DNA of 64,000 nucleotides, taken from positions 1,984,001 through 2,048,000 of the forward strand of contig CM024188.1 of the NCBI GenBank assembly GCA_013433145.1, read 5' to 3'. The notes below the pieces were generated by a model, which was not told where the DNA came from, ran no database searches, and was given only the letters and a program-made list of their open reading frames with translations. This stretch comes from Ascaris suum (taxonomy: Eukaryota > Nematoda > Chromadorea > Rhabditida > Ascarididae). Below, in pieces: positions 39,235-60,358 of the stretch (positions within the stretch are counted from its first letter, which is position 1; the number at the start of each line of letters is the position of its first letter). A program made the position numbers and the translations under genes.

Positions 39235-42200
39235 CTCCAAACGAATTTACAATATTTCACAACAAAAAGAAAGCAAAAAAAAAAAAACAAAAGGATTTTT
39301 TTTTGGCGTATTCGCTTAAAACGCGCCATATCTCGCCAGATCTTCCAATTCTCTACAATAGAATTATTTATTGCTGCAACGCTTCTACAATTTATCAATC
39401 GAAGTTTAAAGCACTCTACCGTAAGGTTTGAAGGAACTAAGAAAACCGACTGCGATAAATTGAATTCGAAGAATTTTTCTCACCGTACACCGAGTAAATT
39501 TTCTAGCCCGGGGAATGATTAATGTATTCATCAGCCTGTTTTCTATAGTGTTACATAGCAGTCAGTGATGAGTACCGTCGTACAACTGTTGCTGAGGATT
39601 TCGCAGTCAATCGAATATGGCATCTTACAGATTCGACGAGTTTAATGTGATGATTTTATTAATTGTCATGAAGTGATAGTTAGCTGTCGGAAATCTATTT
39701 CTTACAGCATTATGGGTGTGCGGAATATGAAGCCAACATTAAAAATCACCACCGATAGGCGATCATGAACGAGCGAATTCAATGCTCACCTTCTCTATTG
39801 CTTGTTACCGAGATGAAAAAAAAAAAAGAAAATGAGCGAAAAGTACCGCGAGCAATGTGGTGCATCATCAAGAAATGCGGCGAGCATCGAACGAATTGTG
39901 CAACCGGTTTGAAGCGCGCATCACCATCTTATGTGCGCCATTTGCGTTTCATTGTTTCAAAAGCCAACGCCATCTAGGCCGTATCGTATTTATCTACCTT
40001 TCGTCGTACTTCCTTCCCTCTCTGTTGCGAATTTTTCTCTGTCCTGTTATTATCATCTTCTCGTTTCGAAGCATCAAAATTCGCACCTTAGCGAAGCATA
40101 TGCCAAGTGTTAGATTTACGTTTATTAATTCCCGGTTTTCCGGATCAATGAGGAACGATTTTGACCTTTCATATTCAAGCTATAGGTGCAAGACAGGCTA
40201 TTGAGCATTTAGATGTGTGATGTGATGGAATAAGACACTCCGCATTATGTGGTCAGTGCTCCAAATGTTAACTGTCGATATAATTTATTCAAATTTACCG
40301 CATTTATTGTGCATATGATTGCTTTAATATTTGCTTCGAATTTCTCGCTTGAAGATTTTTATAGATTTATGCACAATATTGCTCTAAAATTTAGTGCTAT
40401 CTTTAATACCGTGCATTTTAATTCAGCATTTTTCGCAAATTAACAGTATTTTTCACTCTTTTTTTTCCTCCCACTATGAATTGTCATCTAAACGACATTA
40501 TGAGACGTACGATCTTCTCCTATAGTTTCTTCTTTCAACTGGTTTCATAACCAGATAGCATCACGATACGTCCCTGCCGAAATTATTAGAGTCATTCCAC
40601 ATCATTTCTCAACTTCAACGCTTATAACACCACACTTTTATTCACCTTTCGAAACATATGTTCCAATGTTTCATTCCCGGGAAGATGAATACCCTAACTG
40701 CTGTGAAGATTTCCCAACAAAAAAAAATTTTTTTTTTTAAATTATCAAATATTACCAAATGAATCACTGTAGCCAATTACAAAATACGAAAAAAACATAA
40801 TTCATGTAATTCATCGACGCTAAGATCAGCATGAAATCTTATCTGATGCTTTTGATAGAATCGCTGAGTGATACTGATAAAAACCGCATCTTTAATTATG
40901 CTTGTCACAATATGATAGAACATTTTGTGCATTGAATTCGAAGGATCCATTTTTGGCAATTCTTATTTGGCAATATTTAAAGCTATAATTTAGCTAAGTT
41001 GATGCCCGAAATTGATTTTTGTGGAATTTATTCTGTTTCTCGAGATGACCAATTTTAATGGCGAAATTTTCGATTTTCTAGACGTTAAGTGTAGCGTTTT
41101 TTTTTTTTTTAAAATAGGAATATGGCCAGGATTGAAATGCGCATATCACACTGAAAGTTTTAGACGGAATTCTACTCGGCTATTTAGTTGATCCTTGAGT
41201 GAGTGTGTAATAAATCTGGTTTTTTTTTTCTCTTGATGGGATTATTCGTTGCATACACGTTCGATATTCAACACTAATTTTGTGCATATCCATTCTCGCT
41301 ATATATAGTTCTCTATCTTAAAGGAGGCGTACATCCTCGTCGTTGCTAATTTTGGTTGTCTTTCTATTATGGAACATGCTCCAGATGTTTTCTGTAAAAC
41401 CATATGATTGTCGAAAAATTTCGACAATTTTCCAAATAAAATCGCTCTTCCATTGTTAAATCGTTATATTACAATTGTATTTTATAAGAAATGAGAGAAA
41501 TTAACCTATATCCTACATTTAAGTTTGGTGGAAAAGAACTTAGAAGGAAATATTCTATTGAGTGAACAAATCTAGCAGGACAATTAGCGGTTTAAAAAAA
41601 GAAAAAAAAATTAATTCACAAATTGAAGAGATTGAAAAATAAAACTTTCACATTTGAAGTGAATACTATACTTTTTAAATGTAATGTAATACTCTATAGA
41701 CTAGATGAGAAGTTCTGCATTAAGCGAACGAGACTCTTCGACACAACAAGAGATTCACTATTATTTCGGAGATTTTCGTAGATGAAATCACTTTATTATA
41801 AGAAGTTTATAGCGGAATGTCGAATAATTGTTTGAATTTCTTTTGCGCTAATCGTTTTGCTGAACTAACAACATGATTCGAATTGAGAGAAAATTGACTA
41901 ACCGCATAACAAAGCATTAAAATGAAGGAAATATCATATTGGGGGTGGTTCGCTTTCTTTTTTTTTTTGCGATTCTTGCTGAAATGTTTACTTGAGAGCG
42001 AACTTCTATCGTAGAAATGTAACCCATATGAGGTGAGATATTAATGAAATATATGCTAGAAACTATTATTCAAAGGATCCGTTTTTTAATGTGTAGTATT
42101 ATTTCGTTTTGGGTTTCTTCATGTTATTTCAGCTTAGATTCGATATCACTCATTAATCATATTACTTCAAGTAAATTACTCTCAATTAAAAACTTAGCAA

Positions 42201-42751
42201 AACTTTTCAAGGTGATTAATGAAATGAAGTGCTCTATTGTAGGGCGAAGCAAATTTTCCCGAATATTTTGGCGAACGTAAATGCTGAGTTATTTATTTCG
42301 TCAGATGTTTTAAGACTGCACTCAATTTTTAAGGGGTTCATTTAGGAGATAGAAATTAAGAGGTAATACTGTTGTCTATCGAATCCTCTTATTAAATCAC
42401 AAACGAACTCGTCGGCAGATTCATTTATTAATCGTAGTTCATCCGAGAAAATTCACTTCGATTACGGAGTGCTAAAGATATTAAAGAGTCCCTTCTGCTG
42501 TGCGGTTTTTTTGTTTTTTTTTTGTTTTTTTTTCATGTTTATGGTCAATTATATCTAATTTGAGTGATGAGATTATTGCTCAAACGAAAAGTTAGCATTT
42601 AAGAAATCTTGGTGAAAAAGGTTTTTTGCCCGGTGTTTTTTTTTTTATTCAAAATTACCTTCGCAATTTTAAATCAACGAAAGTGCTACGCGGCACACCA
42701 CTGAAAATATTGATTGTCACGCTAAACGTCTAATCATTGTGAATATCTCAT
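39235..42751. other. Intergenic AT-rich region
   Basis: No supported exon. Frames at 39765-40204 plus overlap in several registers without domains. A short inverted repeat lies at 41408-41427. The region probably contains the 5' flanks of the minus-strand gene on its left and the DB gene on its right. Confidence 0.4.
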
Positions 42752-42814
42752 ATGAGAACGATTATTGCCAATAAGCAACAACATCAATTGTTTTTGAAGT
42801 ATTTGCAGCGAAGC

Positions 42815-49692
<6,878 letters not shown>

Positions 49693-49948
49693 ATCAATTC
49701 TTTATAAATTTATAATTGATACAAAAAAAAAGAAGAAGAAGAAGAAAATATGCGGATAAACGCATAGATTTTTCTCAAAATTTTGAATGAATGTGAAAAC
49801 GATTATTAACGTTTCTCTCGGAATTGTACCTCACGGATTTTTCTCGTGTGCGTCTGTATTGTATATCATCAATATTATAACTATTAAACAAAAATTAAAA
49901 TATTCATTCAATTTTAATGAAATTAATGATTGCTTAATTTGAAATGAA

Positions 49949-49954
49949 AATAAA
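49949..49954 (+). promoter_or_regulatory. Candidate polyadenylation signal of the DB gene
   Basis: AATAAA about 260 nt downstream of the TAA stop at 49690-49692. Further AATAAA-like words follow near 50030-50045, so the real cleavage site is not fixed. Confidence 0.35.
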
Positions 49955-50065
49955 TCTTCAATTTAATTTCCTATCAATTGCAATTGATCTTATATCTTGA
50001 CGTGTTACTACTCTTAAGAACGACTAGAAAATAAACAAATAAATAAAGCGATGATCGGTTTTCTA

Positions 50066-50485
50066 CTAGGAAAACGCACATTTCAACGAATCAAACTCTC
50101 TATCGTCACATAACAGCCAAATTAGGAAACGAACATCACTACCGAATAGTTCACCCAACATTTGATAGAAATGCGTAAATTTCATTTCAATAGCAAAAAA
50201 AAACAACCCCTGATTACATTTGCGGGCAAAAATCGAAAAGCATAAGTCCTCAATGGGTTTTACTCTTGGTTGTGTGGTAATTATTCGAATAAACAGGTAT
50301 TGAAAATTCGGATAGACGCAAATGAAATAGGAAATGACATGAATTAGAAAGAAAATGAAGAAAAAAAAAAAGAAAAGAAACATAGTCAATCTGTAGGCTG
50401 TTACATAGAATAAAAAGATCTCGGTTAGTGGGAAATATGCAAAAACGTGGATGATGTGTTCATTTATCGCAAATGCGATCGCCAT
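50066..50485 (-). other. Hydrophobic open frame, 139 codons, unresolved
   Basis: A single minus-strand frame with ATG. It is rich in aromatic residues and has at least two hydrophobic stretches (for example FAYFPLTEIFLFYVTAYRL), interrupted by a poly-F segment from a T-run. It might be an exon or remnant of a membrane-receptor gene, but it has no diagnostic motif and no convincing splice partners. Chance in AT-rich DNA is a real alternative. Confidence 0.2.
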
Positions 50486-52280
50486 TCTTTTAGCAACATA
50501 ATGGTATTTGCTCTTTTCTATTCGTTTATTCGTTAATATTTCGTTTCGTTACGAGAGAATATTCGTCAAAACTAATGAGGCATTTTTCTTAATAAAATTA
50601 GCTATGTTTTTTAAATATTAGGAGTCATTTTTAATAAAAACATTACGCTCAATTAATGAGAGTTAATTACTCGTTGTGATATTTTGTGTAATTCGTCCGT
50701 TGTTAACTGTTCACTAAATTATCGTTGAAATTTTCAAAAATTGTGAAAATTTAGCCGCCATAACTTTTACAATCATGGAATGCATTTTTTTTGAGTGTTT
50801 ATTTTAAAGGTTTGAATTAATTACATGAGAAATTTTACAATATATTATCGTATATATCGGAATAAGATTATCCAATAGAATAATATTGTCACGGATATAG
50901 TGGAGATATTTCATGACAGTTATATTCATCGAGCAATCTCTCAGCATTTATCGGCTATCCTATTGAAAATTACTCAAAATTTCCCGAATAAAGCATTACA
51001 ATATCATAGTATTGAGCTTGATTCGACTCTCAGCTATTAGATTCTTGGTGATTTCTATGACATACCACCTGATCGGTTCTTTATCTATGCTAATTCGACT
51101 TCATTTCATAATCATCATATTTCGTGCAGATATTTCTACCATATTGTTATTCATTTCAACTTTGCTATAAGATTTGTGCGTTTGGAATTTGTTTTTCTCA
51201 GATACTGTGGCCACTTCAAATACAGATCAACATTCGTCAAATGTTCACACGTCTGGCTTAAGTTCCATCTGTTATTCTACGAAGCAAACTGAAATCATTT
51301 TAGTTCTGTCAATCTCTGAGCATAGCGGAATCAGTGATATAAAGACAATTCCATCAATTTTGAGGCTTTTGTAGCCTCTGCCGAAAATTTAAGCATTATT
51401 GTTTGAGGAACAAGGATCGCAAAGAAATATTTGAGTGTTTCAGCGCAGACTAGATGCACTTGGCTTCTATCTATTCAAAATCAAGTAAAGCCTATTTGGG
51501 AGATGGGCAGTGGGGAAGGGGTGGAGGTTAGGTACATTTGAGCAAAAAATTAAACAGGTCTCATTTTTCTCCTCTAGATAATTTCAACGCTATACAGACA
51601 GCTTCCTCATAATGGAGCAATTTGGCTCAATTAAGAATGCTCAGTTAATTAAAACAATGGTATTATCTGGTTTTTTATTTTATTTACACCAACTCTGATT
51701 TTCGAAACAAGAAGGAGGCGTAAAAGACGAAGCGAATAAAACACGAAGCGAATTTTTTTAAACAAAAGAAGAGTAAAATGAACCAAAAAAAAAAATTATA
51801 AATTAGATCAAATGAATTGAAATTTTTAAACGGAAAGCGAACGAAGCGAACTAAAAATTTTGGAAAGTAATCCAATGTGAACCGAAATTTTCAAAACTAG
51901 CGGGCGGTAAACTAACTAATTTCTTTAAGATTAGACTCATAAATCGAGCGTAAGCATTTCTCAGATGAGGTGAACTGTTGTTAACCAACTAATGAAAAGA
52001 ATTCAACGTTACAAATGAAGTCAACAAACAAAAATTTGCAATCCGAAGGACGTACTTTGTGCAGCACTGTAACGAATAGCACCTTTGATGTTTGGGTTGC
52101 AGACGCTCGAGCGTACTTATTGAGATCGTTTCTAGTTTGTAATGTTTTACCCAAATGTAGAAAGTTTATGAATGTAAAAAAGATACGGCAATATAACAAT
52201 AACGATACAAGCGAAACTACGAGTTATGGAATAGGATGATAATTTAAAAAACTACACTAGGAAAGTGGGAAACAGCACTC

Positions 52281-52501
<221 letters not shown>

Positions 52502-55500
52502 CGGGGAGGGAGGAAGAGAGTGAAAGAAAGGGAGAAGGAGAGAAGAGGCAGAGCGAGATAACATATAACGGTAGATAAACCAGAGCATCCAACGACTAGT
52601 AATTCCGCAAATATGAGCCGGTGATTATAACATCTGCATCACGTTAGCAACATTGATGAGTTCCGTCCTTTATATGAGGTATAAACCACACAAAAATTTA
52701 TTTTTTTCAGTAATATGAAGAAAAGAATATCGTTTTCAAGGTTTTTCCTAAAATCGAATTCAATAAACACACAGCAATGGGCAACAGATGAACTAATGCA
52801 TAGATCAATAACTGTGAACATATTATTCGTTCTGCACGAGAAAGAACATATAAATCTATAAATATAAATGAAAATAAAAATAGAACGTATAGATTATGTG
52901 ACATTGAAGCTGAAAAAAAAAAAATGAAACGTGAATATTAAAACAAAGGGAACGAATAGAAAACGTATAGCGAAACATATTATCAGACGAGTTTAAAAAA
53001 AAAAAAAAGAAAAGAATCTGTAAACAACGAGCAATAAAAGAGATATTTGATGTCAGTGATTCTTTATAGTTGCTATTCTCAAGTATGTTGATCTAAATGA
53101 AAGTTTTCAAGTGCGAATAAATCGTTATCCTATCAAAATTTTCCGGAAGACAACGCTCACAATTAGCTGTGATATAAAATTCCATGTGTTTATGATTGAA
53201 AAAAAAAAAGAAAACATTTGAAGCTATCAAGCATTAATCCGTTAAACAAAAGTCGAAACGAATTATGTGAATGAATTTGCATACGTATGAAGGAAAATGG
53301 GAAAATGCATAGAATTTATTAGAAGTGGATTCAGCGTTCTCATGGACAATGCTCTACACTCTAAAGTTTATCAAAATAGAAACTAAGAATTATAAGGATC
53401 TGCAGTGCTAACATATCATTTCATTCATTGTTGCTATGAAAGGCGATCTAACAGTGTACCTTCCAAATATAGGAAGGATGAATCGTCGTTGAAAGTTGTT
53501 CTACATCAAATTTAAGTAATGAATATCACCGTCAGAATCCATTAGAGGCAACACTTCAGAAGTTCTTTCGAAAAGAGTGCAACCTTAGATCATGGGAAAA
53601 TTAATGCGCAATGAAACGTCAGGAGATAGAATTGTTCATAAAAATAAGGGAAGCTCTTATTTCCATATCTTTGAAAATACTCGTAACATCCTCATTGGAT
53701 TTGAAATTCTTAGCTGCTGTAGCATCAAACGGTTGATGCTACGAGATGCCGTAATTAAATACTCTCTCAGAGGGAGCAAATCTCTTCGATTCTTTCGATC
53801 CGACTGGATCACATTTGTTTTATCTGAGACTAAATTAAGAAAAAAAAAATGAAGGTATCATTGCTGAAATGACCCAAAAATATTTCAGAGGTAATCATTA
53901 AAGGCTAAGATTTTGAAACCATCAAAAAAAAAAAGAGAGGAACATATAAGTTCAAATGGTTAATAATCGGGCGATTCATCGCTTTGAAAAAGACAGTGGA
54001 TAGGCTAGTGAAGTGCTACTCTAGGGGTTAGCTCCATTTAGTTCGTCTAGTCGTCCAGAGCTCCTTGACGATCTGCACCCTCTATCGAGATGCGGTCGAG
54101 TAAACTGCGAAACGATACAGGTATGAGGCGGACAATTTATCATATTTACACAACTAAGGTGACAAAAATAAGGATCTTTTACAAAGACGTCGTCGATAGT
54201 CGACAGGAACCCGTAGTCGCAGCCGGCGAACTCCATGCTGCGCCGAACCCCTCACGTGCTCCTACGGCCTCACCTAGGCACACTCGGCCTTAAGCCCATT
54301 CTAAAAGCTGGAACGAATACATAAACGCGTCAAACCCTTCTATATCCTCCCGATTCTGAATCAGGTTAGCCTCACAACACATGCTCGGCAGTCGTTTGAT
54401 CTATCTATATGCCCTTGACCTTCTCTGATCTACTTTACACCCGTTCTCGCTTGATATATGGCCGATTGGTCTACGTTGCACGATTCATGATTTGCTGCCC
54501 AATAAATGCACAGGTTGTTTGAGGTAAGTGCTATTGTCCTGCATCATTCGACGTTTAATGACAAGGAAAAATGTCTTCTTCTACTTGGTAGATCCTTCTC
54601 TTTCTCGTCGCTAACGATTAACACCTGAGTGTTTTTCTCTGCGATTTCATTTCAGCGCGAACTATTCAACCATACTTAGTATAAGCGACGAAACGAAGAG
54701 TAGTGAAAGTTCAGGTAATTGGTGGATTTCATTCTTTATAAAGGAATGTGGAGCTTCTTATTCAATAACATGGGAAAAAGGTGCACTTAATGAGACATGT
54801 GGATATCTATGTGACCTTAGCCATATTGTTCTCAGATTGCAAAACTCTCCCCTTCAAACTTTCAGACGTAGTCAGAGCCGTTCGGTCGAGCTGACTATAA
54901 CACGCTTATGCCCATTATTTTTACTTTCCAATAATTTACGCCCAAAATAATGTACTCTCCTTCCCGCAAGGAATTCTGCGTGAAGGCCAGCTCATAATCA
55001 ACTGCACCATATTTGTGATATTTAATGCTCACTTTACATATTAGAGGATGGATGGATCCCCTTCCAATCCCTTTTCCCCGTGAAAAACTAGACTTTCAGG
55101 CAACAATTTAGGCTACAAGTTTCGGATTTTTAAAAAAAGAAATGATGCACTTTGAAGGGCACCGGAAAAGACCGAAATTCTGAGTAAAGAGCAGAAATCA
55201 AAATTTTATGGGCTGAAGATTTCGGTGAAAAATAGCAGCAATAAGAATTTCCCAAAACTAGACAGGGAAGTGATGCCTACGGGTGGTTCAACAGAGAACT
55301 ATGCGTATTCCGAACAAATTTCTAGAGCCTCTTTCATCGCCACTCACGATATTCCAAAGATGCGCCGAATAGAGCGTTGCGAGTGTAAACACTAAGACAA
55401 TATTACCTGTTGTGTAGCCCTAAGAGAAAGAAAAAAAAAACGTCTCGACGTGCTACTGTTGTACAGTTTGCTATGATTTCTGCACGAGATGTCACGTCTG

Positions 55501-56234
55501 TGCCATCAATCCATGCAGCCTATTCACTTAAACTAATCAAAGATCAGTCGATCCCTCACCGATCCGTCTCATATTTCCAATGATGACTTGAAATAATTTA
55601 TTTGAGTCCAAGAAGTGGTTGGGTTATGTGCGGGATTCCTCTCCCACGAGAGAGCGCCGCCGAATTTTAGATAGATCATCAACCACGAGAAAGCAAGGAG
55701 AAGGAGTTCACTTCGCGATGTGCGAGGTAGAGGTTTCATTGACGCAGAAGGAATACCTCACCTTCGGATCTTCGCTGCGTTGATGGAGCGAATTCACAGT
55801 CCAGGATTGAGTGCTGTGATTTGCTGGGGCAGAAATAGTTTCATAGACGATGTGGACGACTTTCTACGCATTTACTACGTTTGTGTTTTGTGTTTTGCTG
55901 GGGATTGGAGATGAGCAGCCGTGAATGCACAATTGTACCGATATGGAGAGGGGTATAGGAGGGGGGGGGGGATGGATTGTGAGAAGAAATATTTTTGCTG
56001 CAGTTGTACATCATGGTAATGGCAATAACATTGCTTATATCAATTACTTTTTTGCTGTGTACTATTGAGTAGTTTCGATTAGTGTCGTTTTACCGAACAG
56101 CACAAGTCACTTTGTTTAAATTATAACTCGACTGTCAGGGTTCTACAATTCGCAGCGTTTCCTCTCACTCTCGTGGAAAAAACCGCATAGAAACTTTTAC
56201 ACCCTCTCCCCCACCTTCCGCCTACAAGGAAAAG

Positions 56235-56257
56235 TGGGGAGGGAGAGGGAGGGGGAA
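56235..56257 (+). other. G-rich tract, candidate G-quadruplex
   Basis: Four runs of three to five G with one- to three-base loops within 23 bp on the plus strand. Confidence 0.5.
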
Positions 56258-56521
56258 GCAACTTTGCCGTTTAGATGCCCACCCTACCAGAAAACAAACG
56301 GTCTCTGAATCCCCTGAACTCCAGTTCACCTCTTCGTTGCAGTGAATGTTCTCCTCATCCATTAACCACATTCTGCGCATACAAATATTGTTCAGCTTGA
56401 GGTTGTGCTTGTATAATTGCACTGATTCACCTTTATTATACCTGCGATGAGACAGCGGTAAGAGAAACGAAATTAATGATCCCTCCAGCGATGGAAATAT
56501 TTCAGATATATTGAAGAAGAT

Positions 56522-56560
56522 GGGGGTGAGCGGTAGGGGAAGGGGAAGGGAGAAGGCGGG
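56522..56560 (+). other. G-rich tract, candidate G-quadruplex
   Basis: Runs of three to five G, including GGGGAAGGGGAAGGG, within 39 bp on the plus strand and about 290 bp from the previous tract. Confidence 0.5.
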
Positions 56561-58912
56561 CAAGTGACCGTAACAATAGACGCATAACTCCATGATGCAG
56601 TCTCACGCACGTGCGCAGCATGTGGCAGCCGTTGCAAATCAGACGTCGCAACATGTTTACATCAGTGTCCTTTTTTCTTTGTGTGTAGCTATGGCTCATC
56701 AGATTGTTAGGCAATTTTTATTTCTGCCAAACGTCGAATAAAGATCTGTCGACCGAATTTACTGCCGTGACTGTTGTTTTCCTAGGGAGGAGGGAGATGC
56801 TTTTGTGGATGGATGAAATGGATGAGGTACAGGAAACCAGAAGGCCCCAAATACCTTACATCCCTAAAGAAACGGATGTCTTGGTAGCATTGCATAAATC
56901 TTACGTTTGAAGACAGCGGAGCACAGAAAAAATAAACACCTGAGGTATCAAAAGTTGAGAGAACAAGGGGAATACCTTTCTTCGGAGGTTTCCGGTGACT
57001 CGAATTCAGTAGCATACATATCGAGCTTAACCTCAACGTTCGATCTTAGGTTGATTTTTCTATGGGATGAAAACGGCAATCAAATTTTTTGATAGTTATC
57101 GCAGTCATTTATGAAGTTGTGAATTGATGCGAAAATGCGCGCTAGTACGATCGTGTGGGTGGGGTAGTCATGCGGACAGGTAAAGGTTCACCTGCACATC
57201 CGCTGATCCGCAACATTACCTCCAACGTTAATCACTTATTATATATGTAAGCGATTATGTACGCAAATGCTGCATCTGTTTACCTTAATTCATAAAATTA
57301 GCATATCACCTGTTTTTTTTAATCATTACACTATTTCTTTTCTAAAATCCCGCGAGGAATTTTCCATTGTAATCAAAAAAAAAAAAAAAAAGAAAAAAAA
57401 AACTCAAATTTTCGTTTTTTTTTTCTCCAACCGCACACGAAGTGTTAGATATAGATTTTATGAATTGCTCACGACGATAGTCTTCTTATATATTTGTTTG
57501 ATCGTTTACGATATTATCGCTAATGTTGACAATATAAACTAATATTGCTTGTGTATTTTTTTCTCTAGTTTTGCAAATTTTCTTCTCAACCAAATTGCCA
57601 TTTAAAGAAAAAAAGAAAAATTCTTTTTTTTTTCCTTCAGAGTATGCTTTAGATCTTTGTAAAAATGAGTCATAAAACTATGCGCAGTGTCTTATTTAAA
57701 GTGCACTACTTTCTCATCGCTTTTTTTTTTTTGTGTTTGTGTGTGTATGTATATATGTTATATAAGCATCTATCTATATAATGCGTCCAATTTTGTATCG
57801 AATGATTTTTCCGCTATGGAGACCTTTCCCTTCCCATGCTTTCCCCTTTTCCGTCTTCCATTTAATATTATCGAAGGAGGGAAGGGGTTTTGATTAATTT
57901 CATCTGCTTTCATGAATTATTTTATGAGGGAATCGAAAGGAAATGAGTGAGGGAAAATTCTTCTCCCTCTTTCGAAACTATTATAGATCAGCTAACCGTC
58001 TACACTATTTGATATCAGGTGTAAAATTTTTCTTTATTATTACCAATATTTGTCGTAAATATATTCCAATATAAATGGGATCTTTTATCCCTTAATAAAA
58101 TGACACATAGGGATAGATATTCAAATGAAGTAGTGTAATTTATCACCAAAGAACATAAAATGCGAACACAAACAATTCTCATATTTTAATAGACACATAT
58201 GCGATTGAAATGTCGGAGACGGAGCGGAGGGGAAGAGGAATGCTTCTTATTAAATGAGAAAAAAAAAAAGAGAGAAAAAACACATTAGAGCCCACCCTGT
58301 TCGCTTTAGTGATGAAATTTGAGATTTCTAATTGTTGTTGAAATGCTTAAAAAAAAAAAAGAAAGAAAACTTTCAACCGTTTTGATTTGCTAATTAAAAA
58401 AAAAAAAAAGATTTTACAATTAGATGGGAACTATCATTGCTTCTCAATAATCCAAAAAAAAGTATTTGAATGTTGAAGTTGTAAAGGGATGGAGTTTGTA
58501 CTATGTTGGTGATTTGCATCGGAAAATGTTTCTAGCGATCATTTAATTAGGTATTTCGAAGGGCCAAAATGTTTCTTTCGGAGGATGCAGTTCTTATCAT
58601 CACACACAAAACGTGCGTCGTCAGGATGAAGGCAACTGGAGAAGCATGCTAGAGGAGCTGGCACGGTATGCGTTTTTGCAATTCCGCTTACCGGAGCAAA
58701 CGCTTTCATAAATAATGAAATCTGCGAAATGTTTCATTCGTATTTTGGATGGCTCAACCATTCGGGCATACGTTTTTATTCAAACAAAAAACTCATTATT
58801 ATGTCGTCGGACGGGTACAGATTACAAACTCCATCAGTTACTAAGTTCACGCGGAATTTTCGGAAGCATTTAGGTAGACTACAATTTTGTTTAAAATTGA
58901 TACGTGAACTTG

Positions 58913-58916
<4 letters not shown>

Positions 58917-59008
<92 letters not shown>
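58917..59008. repeat. (AT)n microsatellite
   Basis: About 92 bp of perfect TA repeat. Confidence 0.97.
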
Positions 59009-59010
<2 letters not shown>

Positions 59011-59435
59011 AGAGGTCATTCTTCGGTGTGCATTATATTTACGAAATTTAATAGCCCGAGGTTTAGTTGTGCAGCTAAGTTCACCAGGTAGGCACACAGA
59101 CGCTTAGAAACGTCCACACAGGTGACACAAGTCACCATTATATGCCTCATAAATGCAAATTTAAAAGAATGAGTCGGTCATTTCTCACGGGAAAAGATCA
59201 GCAAATGGGTTTTGCAAACTAGATGAAAGTGATAAATTTTGACTGCATAAAATGCAATGCTAATAAAGATGCAATTTCGAATTTTACAACAGCAATATTT
59301 TTGAGTTCATTCACTTTAGTATATACTGAGCAGCAAAAAAATCGTCTTAGTTGCTTGATTTTTTTGTGCGGTATATTCATCTACAAATATAAACACTGGA
59401 AATTGCATAATTTTTTTTAACCTGATCTCCCTCAC

Positions 59436-59467
59436 TCCCCTACCCCCCCCCCTTCCTCCCCCTCCTC
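59436..59467 (-). other. C-rich tract (G-rich on the minus strand)
   Basis: Plus-strand C-runs, including about ten consecutive C, within 32 bp. The minus strand meets a simple G-quadruplex pattern. Confidence 0.45.
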
Positions 59468-59619
59468 TAGCCCATTTCCCTTTAAAACATTTCTGCATAT
59501 AGGCATGCATTTAAGTGATCTCGAAACTTCACTTCGACTCTTTGCAATGACCTTTCTTTCTTGAATTCAGCGTTCTTAAAGTTGTTATATTTACAGTTGA
59601 ATGAATGGTTGTATTTAAA

Positions 59620-59621
<2 letters not shown>

Positions 59622-59712
<91 letters not shown>
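59622..59712. repeat. (AT)n microsatellite
   Basis: About 91 bp of perfect TA repeat, 614 bp to the right of the tract at 58917-59008. Confidence 0.97.
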
Positions 59713-59715
<3 letters not shown>

Positions 59716-60128
59716 GACAGGTAGATTTCACTAAAAGCTATTGATAGTGATGAAAGGTATTAGTTTAATATGTTTGAGTAAATGGCTAGTGCTAGCAGAT
59801 TGATCGAAAATTTATATAGAGATTATACGATGAGATATATTTGCAAGCAATGAAAAAGATCGGAGATTTAAATTCGGATGATCATAGGATGTTGAAATTC
59901 TTGTGAAAATAATTGAGTATGCCGATTGTCGAATCAGCATCACTAGACACAACCGTTCTCTCATCGATGTGCTTATAATCGAATGCATACATTTCCCTCT
60001 GTGTTATCTCGCAGGACGCCTGTAGCCCTAGGATAGTGCTCTGCGGTATATTTTTTTAGCCTGTTTTTGTGATAGAATTATGAGATAGCCGACGCTTTCG
60101 GATGGCAGGTCATAGTGAAACTGAAAGA

Positions 60129-60163
60129 GGGAGGGGGGGGGGTTAAGGGAGGCGGGAGGGGGC
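60129..60163 (+). other. G-rich tract upstream of the MCT-like gene
   Basis: GGG runs including one of about ten G, within 35 bp on the plus strand, about 200 bp upstream of the first coding exon. It could form a G-quadruplex near the promoter or 5' leader. Confidence 0.5.
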
Positions 60164-60340
60164 TGGAAAGGAGATGGTTGATATCTGAAACCTTCATAGA
60201 ACTGTTTCATTCGATGTTTTAGCCAATCATTCAACAGTTCTGATCTTCTTGTTGATCATCACATATTGTCACGACAGGATTCTTATCAAGCTCATAATTT
60301 GTGAGTAATCAATCTGTTCTCAAAGAGTATATCTCTTTTG

Positions 60341-60358
60341 TTTTCGATTTCAGGTTTA
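60341..60358 (+). promoter_or_regulatory. Candidate SL trans-splice acceptor of the MCT-like gene
   Basis: A strong acceptor (TTTTCGATTTCAG, ending at 60353) lies only five bases before the first usable ATG (60359-60361). Acceptors this close to the start codon are characteristic of nematode SL1 trans-splicing. An upstream coding exon cannot be excluded, because the frame stays open back to the acceptor. Confidence 0.5.
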
